Origin: Pseudomonadota bacterium
GTDB taxonomy: Bacteria; Pseudomonadota; Alphaproteobacteria; UBA828
Length of the DNA stretch: 64,000 nucleotides
Direction: 5' to 3'
NCBI GenBank assembly: GCA_027624955.1
Contig: JAQBTG010000012.1
Coordinates: 1-64,000, forward strand
The translations under genes were made by a program, and so were the position numbers. A model generated the notes under the pieces. The model ran no database searches. It was not told where the DNA came from and saw nothing but the letters and a program-made list of their open reading frames with translations. Below are positions 27,868-35,501 of the stretch, in pieces (position 1 is the first letter of the stretch; the number at the start of each line of letters is the position of its first letter).

Positions 27868-29430
27868 GTGACAGAACAACCAATCAGTTTTGCCGATTTG
27901 GGCCTGAGTCCGGAACTGCTGAAGGCGGTCGCGGATGCTGGCTACGAAAATCCGTCTCCGATTCAGGAAAAATCGATTCCGTTGGTCCTTATGGGGCGGG
28001 ATTTATTGGGCTGCGCGCAAACCGGGACGGGAAAAACTGCCGCTTTTTCCTTGCCCATCATCGATATCCTGGCGCAAGGCATTGCGCGGGCGCGCATGCC
28101 TCGGGCCCTGATCATCTCACCGACCCGGGAATTGGCGCAGCAAATTTCTGAAAATTTCACCACCTACAACAAGTTTCACAAACTCAGCCAAGCAGTTCTG
28201 ATAGGCGGCGAATCCATGCCGGACCAGGAACGAACTTTGTCAAAGCACCCGGATGTGATCATCGCCACGCCGGGCCGCTTGATCGATATGGCTGACCGCG
28301 GCAAGGTGATGCTCGGCGGCATCAAGATATTGGTTATCGACGAGGCCGATCGCATGCTCGACATGGGATTTATTCCCGACGTCACGCGCATAGTGGAAAT
28401 GTTGCCACGTATTCGCCAGACACTCTTATTTTCCGCGACACTTGGCGCCGAAATTCGCGCTTTGGCCGAAGCATTTCTGATCAACCCGAAAGAAGTTACC
28501 GTAGCTCCTCCGGCTTCAATCGCTAAAGGCGTTACTCACACCATGATATCGGTGCCCAAACTCCCGAAAGACAAGCGCGCGGCACTGCGCCAAGTGATGG
28601 CGCTTGAAGACGTGCAGAGCGCGTTGGTCTTTTGCAATCGCAAGAAAGATATAACTGTCTTGCGAAATTCTCTGCGTCGGCACGGGTTTGAAGCGGAAGA
28701 ATTACATGGTGACATGGCGCAGCATCGCCGCACGGAAACGCTTGCCGCCTATAAGAAGGGAGACATCAAGCTGTTGATCTGTAGCGATGTCGCTGGGCGA
28801 GGGCTCGACATACAGGGTGTTTCACACGTCTTTAATTTTGATGTCCCGAACAATGCCGAATCCTATGTACATAGAATTGGCCGAACCGGGCGCGCCGGTC
28901 GCGAAGGCAGGGCCATTACTTTGGTGACCTCGGAAGACGCCAAATATGTAGATGCCATCTTCAAGCTTATCCGAGTTAATATTCCTATTCTCCCGCTAAA
29001 CGCTATCGGCACTCAGGCGCCAGCCTTGGCCGCGGTTGAGACCGCCGTTGAGATTCCGATTGAGACTTCAGTTGAGACTTCAGTTGAGACCTCAGTTGAA
29101 ACCTTAGTTGAGACCCCAGTTGCGACCCCAAAGGAAACTCTGCCGGCGGCCGAAAAGATCGCGCGCAAGGCGACGGAAAGCCGAAACAGGACACGGGGCC
29201 GCCGAACAGGAGGACGCACCGGAATAGAGGACAAAGGTTCGACGGAAAAGCCAGAACCTATTGCCTCGGACAATGATGCAAGGCGCCGGCGCCCGAGAGG
29301 TACTGAGCAGCGTGCCGGAGGATACGGCCGTGCGGAAAGCGGAGATGATGACAAAGTGATCGGGATGGGGGATCATTTCCCCGACTTCTTACGTGAGCCG
29401 TCCAAGCCAAAGCCTGGAGGTAGGGGTTGA
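27868..29430 (+). CDS. DEAD-box ATP-dependent RNA helicase
   Basis: 520 aa from a GTG. All core motifs are present: Q-motif ISFADLGLSPELLKAVADAGY, AQTGTGKT (50-57), PTRELAQQ, TPGR, VIDEADRML, SAT, SDVAGRGLDI and HRIGRTGRAGR. RhlE-like proteins have this layout and act in ribosome assembly or RNA turnover. After the core (about residue 385) comes a degenerate tetrapeptide repeat (VETS type) and then an arginine-rich, disordered tail (RGRRTGGRTG, ARRRRPRG) ending in MGDHFPDFLREP, a short terminal motif. Its stop overlaps the start of the downstream small gene. Confidence 0.92.
   Translation: MTEQPISFADLGLSPELLKAVADAGYENPSPIQEKSIPLVLMGRDLLGCAQTGTGKTAAFSLPIIDILAQGIARARMPRALIISPTRELAQQISENFTTYNKFHKLSQAVLIGGESMPDQERTLSKHPDVIIATPGRLIDMADRGKVMLGGIKILVIDEADRMLDMGFIPDVTRIVEMLPRIRQTLLFSATLGAEIRALAEAFLINPKEVTVAPPASIAKGVTHTMISVPKLPKDKRAALRQVMALEDVQSALVFCNRKKDITVLRNSLRRHGFEAEELHGDMAQHRRTETLAAYKKGDIKLLICSDVAGRGLDIQGVSHVFNFDVPNNAESYVHRIGRTGRAGREGRAITLVTSEDAKYVDAIFKLIRVNIPILPLNAIGTQAPALAAVETAVEIPIETSVETSVETSVETLVETPVATPKETLPAAEKIARKATESRNRTRGRRTGGRTGIEDKGSTEKPEPIASDNDARRRRPRGTEQRAGGYGRAESGDDDKVIGMGDHFPDFLREPSKPKPGGRG
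29047..29142 (+). repeat. 12-bp tandem repeat inside the helicase gene
   Basis: About eight consecutive 12-base units related to GTTGAGACTTCA, in frame, encode VEIP-IETS-VETS-VETS-VETL-VETP-VATP-KETL. The middle two units are identical and the others drift by 1-5 bases. The array forms part of the linker between the helicase core and the arginine-rich tail; such in-frame repeats can change in copy number by slippage without breaking the gene. Confidence 0.85.
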
Positions 29431-29669
29431 AAGCTATCTTCGTGATGGTGAAGTGTGAATTAGGTCGGGCCTATGAGGTCGCCGACCTCGCCATCGAATC
29501 GATCGAACAAATCTCGGAAATTTACTCGACATCGGGACAATATGATCTGCTCATCAAGTCCTATCTTGGTGAGGATCAGGACATCGGCCATTTCGTTACG
29601 GAAAAAATTCAGACCCTTGAGGGCGTCCGTGACACGTTTACCATCATTACCTTCAAGGCTTTTTCGTAA
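29427..29669 (+). CDS. stand-alone Lrp/AsnC ligand-binding (RAM) domain protein
   Basis: 80 aa with no DNA-binding domain. MKAIFVMVKCELGRAYEVADLAIESIEQISEIYSTSGQYDLLIKSYLGEDQDIGHFVTEKIQTLEGVRDTFT is the alpha-beta sandwich of the Lrp effector domain, which binds amino acids and oligomerises. Stand-alone versions can join Lrp-type complexes or act alone. The start is a TTG overlapping the helicase stop (TTGA) with GGAGGTAGGGG upstream, so translation is coupled to the helicase gene. Confidence 0.82.
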   Translation: MKAIFVMVKCELGRAYEVADLAIESIEQISEIYSTSGQYDLLIKSYLGEDQDIGHFVTEKIQTLEGVRDTFTIITFKAFS

Positions 29670-29690
29670 GCCGTTTTAGAATGGATGGAC

Positions 29691-29714
29691 CGGCTCTCTA
29701 GGGAGAGAGCCGGC
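29691..29714. terminator. hairpin between convergent Lrp-like gene and hsp20
   Basis: A perfect 10-bp stem, CCGGCTCTCT and AGAGAGCCGG, with an AGGG loop in the 70-bp gap between two converging genes. It has no U-tract, but position and stability suggest a two-way terminator. Confidence 0.6.
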
Positions 29715-29739
29715 CCGAAGTGATCCACTCGGCGGCGCG

Positions 29740-30198
29740 TTAGGCCGCCTTAGTTTCCAGCTGCGCCGCGCTGCCAATTTCAATTTTGCGCGGCTTTTTC
29801 TCTTCCGGCACCTCGCGCGCGAGAACGATGGTGAGCAACCCATCCTCAAGGCCCGCATTTACCACTTTGATATAGTCCGCCAACTGGAAGCGCCGCTCAA
29901 AGGCGCGTTTGGCGATACCCTGGTAAAGCAAACCCTTGTTATCATTTTCCGCTTGTTTGTGAGCCCGTCCGGTCACGGACAAGGTATTTTCGTGCACGAC
30001 GACATCGACGTCATCTGCCCTGAATCCGGCGACAGCCATGGTGACTCGGTAATCATCCTCGCCGCTTTGCTCTATATTGTAGGGCGGATAGGAAATGTCG
30101 CTATCGGCATATTGAGCCGAATTGTTGAGCATACGGGTGACGCGGTCAAAGCCGACGGCTGTGCGAAACAGGGGAGAGAGGTCATAAGCTGAACGCAT
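29740..30198 (-). CDS. small heat-shock protein Hsp20 (IbpA-like)
   Basis: 152 aa. The alpha-crystallin domain (about 38-130) reads YPPYNIEQSGEDDYRVTMAVAGFRADDVDVVVHENTLSVTGR and ends GLEDGLLTIVLAREVPEEKKPRKIEI, with the GLL/IEI elements that drive oligomer contacts; the N terminus MRSAYDLSPLFRTAVGFDRV is the class A (IbpA-like) pattern. It is an ATP-independent holdase. The start at 30198 has GGAGG 7 nt upstream; a longer frame starts seven codons earlier but would remove this site. Control appears to be dual: a sigma-32 promoter and a ROSE-like thermometer in the leader. Confidence 0.95.
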   Translation of the reverse strand: MRSAYDLSPLFRTAVGFDRVTRMLNNSAQYADSDISYPPYNIEQSGEDDYRVTMAVAGFRADDVDVVVHENTLSVTGRAHKQAENDNKGLLYQGIAKRAFERRFQLADYIKVVNAGLEDGLLTIVLAREVPEEKKPRKIEIGSAAQLETKAA

Positions 30199-30200
30199 TG

Positions 30201-30223
30201 GATATCCTCCATTGAGCAATATC
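30201..30223 (-). promoter_or_regulatory. ROSE-like RNA thermometer hairpin masking the hsp20 ribosome site
   Basis: In the minus-strand leader GAUAU-UGCUC-AAU-GGAGG-AUAUC folds so that GAUAU pairs with AUAUC and UUGCUC pairs with the Shine-Dalgarno GGAGG, with the G of UUGCU bulged. The conserved U(U/C)GCU opposite the SD, with a bulged G, is the hallmark of ROSE elements that control small heat-shock genes in alphaproteobacteria. Upstream leader sequence to about 30300 has further possible stems. Melting on heating would free the SD. Confidence 0.72.
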
Positions 30224-30308
30224 TTGGCGGGCCACTATGGCGCTTTGGACGAGCCATATTGGCCCCGCCTGTTAAAAGCAGCCCCATCATGGCGACTGCC
30301 TGAGTAGA

Positions 30309-30336
30309 ATGTGGGGAGTTTTTAGCGTCGTTCAAG
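30309..30336 (-). promoter_or_regulatory. sigma-32 (RpoH) promoter of hsp20
   Basis: On the minus strand CTTGAA (30331-30336) and CCCCACAT (30309-30316) are 14 bases apart, matching the heat-shock CTTGAA / CCCCATnT consensus. The predicted start lies about 105 bases ahead of the hsp20 ATG, leaving room for the ROSE-like leader. Confidence 0.65.
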
Positions 30337-30532
30337 ATGTGTCGAAGTCAGTTATCAGGGCCAATAATCGTTCGACATATCGGGCCGCTATTTTTCTGGC
30401 CAGACCGTAATGGCGCTCTGCAAAAGGTCTCTCCGCTAGGTACGGTATGCGGTACGGTCCCAGATTCAGTTCTACCGTATGCGAAAATCCCGGTATGCCA
30501 ACGCTGGGCGCAAATCCGACCGTGGGATACAC
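30332..30532 (-). pseudogene. unrecognised coding remnant downstream of the FIST gene
   Basis: A frame of 66 codons from a possible GTG; it is open further upstream, back into the 3' end of the FIST gene, with no ATG in frame. It encodes VYPTVGFAPSVGIPGFSHTVELNLGPYRIP..., followed by a helical RPFAERHYGLARKIAARYVERLLALI. This reads like the C-terminal part of an enzyme domain, and I do not recognise the family. The end overlaps the hsp20 heat-shock promoter on the same strand. It may be a decayed gene or a small protein; the leader region 30199-30331 is otherwise regulatory. Confidence 0.3.
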
Positions 30533-30579
30533 GCTTCGAGAGGAGATTCCCTGAGGAATGACTTCATCGTGGCATGGGG

Positions 30580-31701
30580 CTAGGTAAACAGGGTCAGCAC
30601 GCCGGTATAGGTGTAAAGGCGTCCGTGAGATATTTCGCCATTGCAGAAAAAACCCACCAAGGGCACGTCACCCAACTCGCGCTCGATTATTTTTAGTTCT
30701 TGCGACGCGTTGCCGAACATATTGGGACCGCGCGCCAAGCAGGAAAAATAAATACCGCCCTTCGGTGTCGTTGCCGTCCGTTTCTTTAAATCGGACAGCA
30801 TGCGCACGAGATCGGCCTCAGCCGCTTGCGCGTCGCGGCGGCAAAATTGCACCGATTGTCCGGTTTCGACGATTTCGCCGATGGCCACGAGCTGCCGCTC
30901 AACGTCGATTCCCGTAAGATTTCGAACCAGATAGTCGCCAGTATCGGAATTTGCGATGGGCAGGGCAGCAAAAATATATCCCGCGACGCGCTGCAGGTCG
31001 CGCGACAGGAGGTCGCCGACATCCTCCTTGAAAACTTCGAGTGCAGGGCGACCGTCCAGTTCGATGAGGACATTTTCTTCGCATGCCGTTATCTGATGGC
31101 GGGGCGCGATCGGCATGCAACTTTGGCTGAGGGCGGTGACGATGGGAACATCTTCAGCCAGCAAGACGCCCGATACCCCACCGTCGCACACATTACCGGA
31201 GATCTGTGAAAGCTCGCCACGGGAAGACGTCAGTCCGCCGACAAGAAATCCGTTCAATTGGTCAGCAAGCCCCGCGATGATCTCGGGAATTTCGCTATTG
31301 CGTGGGTCGCCATGTACGACCGCAAATCTGCTTTGCCGGGATTTAGCCCAACTGGCAATCGCGGGCGGCAAGGTATCCGGGCGGTTCAGCGAGTCCAGCA
31401 AGCGAAACCCATCTTGCGGCAATTCGGCCACCAGCACGGCCAATGCAGGTTGGTTAAAATATTCATGGCCGGTCGCGCATATGCCCATGCCGACGCTGCC
31501 GACCCAATCGGCGATGGCCGTCTTCTTGCGCAACAGAGCAAGAATGTTTTTCGCATCACCGGACAAACTGTCGGTCATGTAAATTAGGCCCAGATTTTCA
31601 AATCCAGGGCGATTTTCCAAGCCGCTCAATTCCGCAATGCACTGCTCGGTGATCGTTTTCCAATCCGTGCCGGAAGCATGGGCGAGTGTGAACCTATCCA
31701 T
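30580..31701 (-). CDS. FIST domain signal-sensing protein
   Basis: 373 aa. An N-terminal FIST region (ALLRKKTAIADWVGSVGMGICATGHEYFNQPALAVLVAELPQDGFRLLDSL, ... LADQLNGFLVGGLTSSRGELSQI) and a FIST_C domain (LIELDGRPALEVFKEDVGDLLSRDLQRVAG ... ARGPNMFGNASQELKIIERELGDVPLVGFFCNGEISHGRLYTYTGVLTLF) fill the protein. FIST proteins are thought to bind small ligands such as amino acids and often sit with signalling proteins, but no histidine kinase or cyclase is nearby here. The open reading continues in another frame after the stop. Confidence 0.88.
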   Translation of the reverse strand: MDRFTLAHASGTDWKTITEQCIAELSGLENRPGFENLGLIYMTDSLSGDAKNILALLRKKTAIADWVGSVGMGICATGHEYFNQPALAVLVAELPQDGFRLLDSLNRPDTLPPAIASWAKSRQSRFAVVHGDPRNSEIPEIIAGLADQLNGFLVGGLTSSRGELSQISGNVCDGGVSGVLLAEDVPIVTALSQSCMPIAPRHQITACEENVLIELDGRPALEVFKEDVGDLLSRDLQRVAGYIFAALPIANSDTGDYLVRNLTGIDVERQLVAIGEIVETGQSVQFCRRDAQAAEADLVRMLSDLKKRTATTPKGGIYFSCLARGPNMFGNASQELKIIERELGDVPLVGFFCNGEISHGRLYTYTGVLTLFT

Positions 31702-31759
31702 CGAACAGCGTCAACTCCTTCGCCAAATTTGATGACTGTGTATTGGCGAGATAACACAT

Positions 31760-33109
31760 TCAGGCGTCTGCCAAGAATTGTCCGAGCCAGGAAGCGGCGC
31801 GAAGGACGGTTGCATCATCGCCACCCCGGCCGACTAATTGAACGCCGAGCGGTAAGCCGTTGGCGCCGGCCAGGCCCGGCACATTGACTGCGGGCACACC
31901 GAGCGTTGTCCAGGCGAGGGTGAGGAGGCGGCTCCCCGTATTGTCCAAACCAAGCGGCGCTTCGCCCGGCGCGGGTGCCGTAATTGCGGCGTCGAAATCG
32001 GCCATGACCTCTGTGAATGCCATTCGCATGGCGTAAATCCGCGCCCGCATGTGCAGGTAATCGTCAGCGCCAATGCTTCGTCCTTTTACCAGCCTAGCGC
32101 GCAGCATCTCTGAAAGCATCGGACCACCACGTTGCATGAGTGGCCACATATTGTGCCCAATTTCTGCAAACATAACGATCTGATGCGCCTCGACGATATC
32201 GTCAAAATTTTTGCCCATGTCGCGTGGTTCGGCGCCGAGCTCAGCTGCCAGTTTTTCGTAGCGCGCCGCACAATCGGGTTCCATCTCACCCCATGTCGGG
32301 CCGCGCAGGAAGGCGAGGCGCGGGCGCGCAAGCTGCCCTTTGAGCGCCGCGCTGAGCCGTGTCGGTGCTTGCCCTTGAGCATAGGGGTCGCTGCCGTCAT
32401 CCCCAGACATCACATCTATCGCCAGCGCTAAATCGTTCGGCGAATTAGCGAAGGCGCCGACATGGTCCAGCGTTTCAGAGAGTTTCAGCACGCCGGTGCA
32501 GGGAATGGTCCCGAGACTTGGCATCATCGCCCAGACGCCACAAAAGGCGGCCGGGCGAATAATCGACCCGGCCGTTTGCGTCCCGAGCGCCAGTGGCACC
32601 ATGCCGGCCGCGACCGCCGCGGCCGACCCGCTCGAGGAGCCGCCCGGGGTGCGCCCTAAATCATGTGGGTTCCGTGTGCCGCGCGAAGCGCCGCAGGCGC
32701 ATTCCGTGGTGACGGTTTTGCCAAGGATAACGGCTCCGGCCAGTCGCAACCGCGTCACCACCGTCGCATCCGCCGCCGGCATCCGGCCGCGGTCAGCTTC
32801 TGTGCCGTTTTCGCTCGGCTGGTCGCAGGTATCAATAATATCTTTGACCCCGACCGGGACGCCGGCCAAGGCGCCACCTAAGGCATCCCCCACGCCATAC
32901 ACTGGGCCCGCCTGGTCGATAGCACCCGCCTGGCTCGCCGCAAGATCCCAGTCCAAATGCCGCCATGCCCCGATTTGCCGCTCGTTGGCGGAGATCCGGG
33001 TTTTGGCGTCTTGCACCTGCTGCTCTGCACTTGAAGCGCCCGATCTGACTTCGGCGGCTGTTTCCGCCGCGCTCATGCAGGAATGCCGGGCTATGGTACT
33101 TTTCTTCAT
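31760..33109 (-). CDS. amidase signature family enzyme
   Basis: 449 aa. The amidase signature Ser-cisSer-Lys triad is visible: lysine in GVPVGVKDIIDT, the GGSSSGSAAAVAAGMVPLALGTQTAGSIIRPAAFCG stretch with the cis-Ser and the nucleophile Ser in GSIIRP. Related to GatA-like and general amidases hydrolysing C-N bonds; it lacks the partners of GatCAB and is shorter than GatA in this class, so a catabolic amidase is more likely. An alternative start at 33076 (MSAAETAAEVRSG) better fits family N termini. A 160-bp gap separates it from the divergent methyltransferase gene. Confidence 0.88.
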   Translation of the reverse strand: MKKSTIARHSCMSAAETAAEVRSGASSAEQQVQDAKTRISANERQIGAWRHLDWDLAASQAGAIDQAGPVYGVGDALGGALAGVPVGVKDIIDTCDQPSENGTEADRGRMPAADATVVTRLRLAGAVILGKTVTTECACGASRGTRNPHDLGRTPGGSSSGSAAAVAAGMVPLALGTQTAGSIIRPAAFCGVWAMMPSLGTIPCTGVLKLSETLDHVGAFANSPNDLALAIDVMSGDDGSDPYAQGQAPTRLSAALKGQLARPRLAFLRGPTWGEMEPDCAARYEKLAAELGAEPRDMGKNFDDIVEAHQIVMFAEIGHNMWPLMQRGGPMLSEMLRARLVKGRSIGADDYLHMRARIYAMRMAFTEVMADFDAAITAPAPGEAPLGLDNTGSRLLTLAWTTLGVPAVNVPGLAGANGLPLGVQLVGRGGDDATVLRAASWLGQFLADA

Positions 33110-33269
33110 ATCGATCTTAACTTTGAATGTGCGGGATTATTAAGTGAGCCTAGTGCGTGCGTCCGTCGGCGGTAAACTGAAAAAGTCCGGTGGCGGCGAA
33201 TTATCTATGGCATCCGTTGCTGTGAAATCGGTGTAGGGTTCTGCTCCGGTTCGTAAAAGTCGGGCGCGA

Positions 33270-33983
33270 ATGACCTCAGAACATTTTCAGTTCGGCACTG
33301 ACATCGAAGCGTTGGCGCGCCTGGTTCCTCTCCAGGGCCGGCGCTTTGTCCATGTCGGGTGTGGCGATGGCGCGCTCTCGTTTGCGTTGGCGAAGCGTGG
33401 GGCGTCTATGTTGGGTGTTGAGAGCGATCCGGAACGGGCGCGGGAAAATCGTGCCTTGGGCAGCGTTCAGGGGGTGACTCTCGCCGAAGGCTACGCACAA
33501 AACCTGCCGCAAAACGACGGCACAGTTGACGGCGTGATTATGTTGGATTTTCTGAGCCGTGTGGATGCAGTTGATATGGATGACTGCCTGACGGAGGCGT
33601 GCCGCGTTTTAAAAGAAAATGATGGGCTTCTTTATGTCGGTGACAATGATTCGAGCGGTTTTTACGATGACATGGTGCGCATGTTTTATGACAACAGCGC
33701 CGAGCGGACATGGGCGCTGGATGCGTTGCGACGGTTGCCGCATGATGTCGCCTCCTCAGTGCGCGAAATTCACTATGTCTTAAAGCGCCAATTTACTGAT
33801 TTCGAAAGCTTCGCCGGTAGTTTCTTGGCCCTCAACGAAACTCGGTTAATGATCGAGAACATGAATAGTGCGCACGTCAGGACCGTGTTCGAGCAGGGCC
33901 GCAAAGGAAATATTTTCGAGTTTGAGCAGGCTAGGCGTGTCAATCTTTACCGCACTGGTACTTTTGCGCCCGTCGGCGCTTGA
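33270..33983 (+). CDS. class I SAM-dependent methyltransferase
   Basis: 237 aa. Motif I RRFVHVGCGDGALSFALAKRGASMLGVESD, post-I acidic residue, and motif IV-like GTVDGVIMLDFLSRVDAVDMDDCLTEACRVLKENDGLLYVGD match the Methyltransf_11/UbiE-like superfamily. Substrate unknown. It is followed within about 20 bases by the NAD(P)HX repair gene, so the three-gene run with malonyl-CoA decarboxylase is probably one operon. Confidence 0.82.
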   Translation: MTSEHFQFGTDIEALARLVPLQGRRFVHVGCGDGALSFALAKRGASMLGVESDPERARENRALGSVQGVTLAEGYAQNLPQNDGTVDGVIMLDFLSRVDAVDMDDCLTEACRVLKENDGLLYVGDNDSSGFYDDMVRMFYDNSAERTWALDALRRLPHDVASSVREIHYVLKRQFTDFESFAGSFLALNETRLMIENMNSAHVRTVFEQGRKGNIFEFEQARRVNLYRTGTFAPVGA

Positions 33984-34001
33984 TTGCGGGTTCACATAGC
34001 C

Positions 34002-35501
34002 ATGAGAAAATCCGAATTATTGTCCATTGAGCAACTATATGCCGCCGATGCGGAAACCATTGCGCTCGGCACGCCGGGTATTCAACTTATGGAGAATGCC
34101 GGGCAGGCCATTACCCGCGAGATACGCAAGCGCTGGCAGCCTTGCTCAGTATCGGTGCTCTGTGGCCCGGGAAACAACGGCGGCGATGGATTTGTTGTGG
34201 CCCGTATGTTGCAAGATGCCGGATGGCCCGTGCGTTTGGCGTTGCTCGGGGAAGTAGAGCGTTTGCAGGGGGATGCCGCGATTGCCGCTTCCCAATGGCA
34301 GGGCGCCACCGAAGTGCTCAACATGGGCATTCTCGACGATACGGAACTAGTCATAGATGCGTTGTTTGGCGCCGGGCTTGGTCGCGCTTTGGATGGCGAT
34401 GTGCGTGGGGTGGTGGAGGAAATCAACCGCCGCCACATCACGTGCGTAGCGGTGGATATACCAAGCGGTGTGCATGGCGACAGCGGATTAATTCTCGGCA
34501 CTGCCGTTCAGGCAACTTTGACCGTGACATTTTGCCGCCGCAAGCCGGGCCACCTTCTATTACCCGGCCGCTTGCGCGCCGGTGAAGTTGTTTGCGCCGA
34601 CATCGGCATTCCTGATTCGGTCGTCGACGGAAAAGGCATTATGTTGCATGAAAACAATCCTAGTGCTTGGCTGCAGAATTATCCGTGGCCGAGTACGGAT
34701 GGGCATAAATTTGACCGCGGCCACGCTTTAGTGATCGGCGGCCCTGCGGCCAGCTCGGGTGCCGCCCGTTTAGCGGCGCGAGCCGCCTTACGCGTCGGTG
34801 CAGGGCTTGTCACCGTCATCGCGCCTGAAGCGGCACTCGGGATTTACGCGGCGCAATTGACCGCCGTCATGGTCGCGCCGTTGGAAGAGTTGGGCAAACA
34901 ACTGCGCGACCTTCGCAAGAATGTGGTGCTGATCGGCCCGGGCTGCGGCGTTGGCTCCGACACCCGCCAACGGGTGTCGGACATCCTGGCCGCGAAACGC
35001 CGATGCGTTCTTGACGCGGATGCGTTGACTTCCTACAAAAACATGCCAAATCAATTGTTTGAACAAATAGATTCAGAAATGATATTAACGCCACATGAGG
35101 GCGAATTCAGCCGCCTGTTTAACGGCGGCAGTGACCACAATGACCGGGAGGAAATCGGCAAGGTATGTCGCGCCCGCGCGGCGGCGGCGCAAAGTGGGGC
35201 GGTAGTGATCCTAAAAGGCGGAGATACGGTCATCGCAGCGCCTGACGGCCGCGCCGCGATTAACGCCAATGCTCCGGCCGAGCTAGCTACGGCCGGGGCC
35301 GGAGATGTTCTAGCGGGATTCGCATTGGGACTGCTGGCCCAGGGCATGAAAACGTTCGAAGCCGCTTGCGCTGCGGTTTGGCTGCACGGCGCTACGGCCG
35401 GGCGATTCGGCCCTGGGCTCATCGCCGAGGACTTGTCTGAACAATTACCAGCCGAGCTTGCCGTTCTGAGACGAATGGCTGCGCAAGGACATACGCAGTG
35501 A
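34002..35501 (+). CDS. nnr: bifunctional NAD(P)HX epimerase/dehydratase (Nnr)
   Basis: 499 aa. The N-terminal YjeF_N epimerase domain (about 10-215; LSIEQLYAADAETIALGTPGIQLMENAG, GPGNNGGDGFVVARML) is fused to the C-terminal ribokinase-like ADP-dependent dehydratase (about 225-495; KFDRGHALVIGG, LTPHEGEFSRLF, AELATAGAGDVLAGFALGLLAQG). Together they repair hydrated NADH and NADPH. The frame begins at a TTG at 33984, but the ATG at 34002 fits the family. Its TGA overlaps the GTG of the next gene (GTGA). Confidence 0.94.
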   Translation: MRKSELLSIEQLYAADAETIALGTPGIQLMENAGQAITREIRKRWQPCSVSVLCGPGNNGGDGFVVARMLQDAGWPVRLALLGEVERLQGDAAIAASQWQGATEVLNMGILDDTELVIDALFGAGLGRALDGDVRGVVEEINRRHITCVAVDIPSGVHGDSGLILGTAVQATLTVTFCRRKPGHLLLPGRLRAGEVVCADIGIPDSVVDGKGIMLHENNPSAWLQNYPWPSTDGHKFDRGHALVIGGPAASSGAARLAARAALRVGAGLVTVIAPEAALGIYAAQLTAVMVAPLEELGKQLRDLRKNVVLIGPGCGVGSDTRQRVSDILAAKRRCVLDADALTSYKNMPNQLFEQIDSEMILTPHEGEFSRLFNGGSDHNDREEIGKVCRARAAAAQSGAVVILKGGDTVIAAPDGRAAINANAPAELATAGAGDVLAGFALGLLAQGMKTFEAACAAVWLHGATAGRFGPGLIAEDLSEQLPAELAVLRRMAAQGHTQ

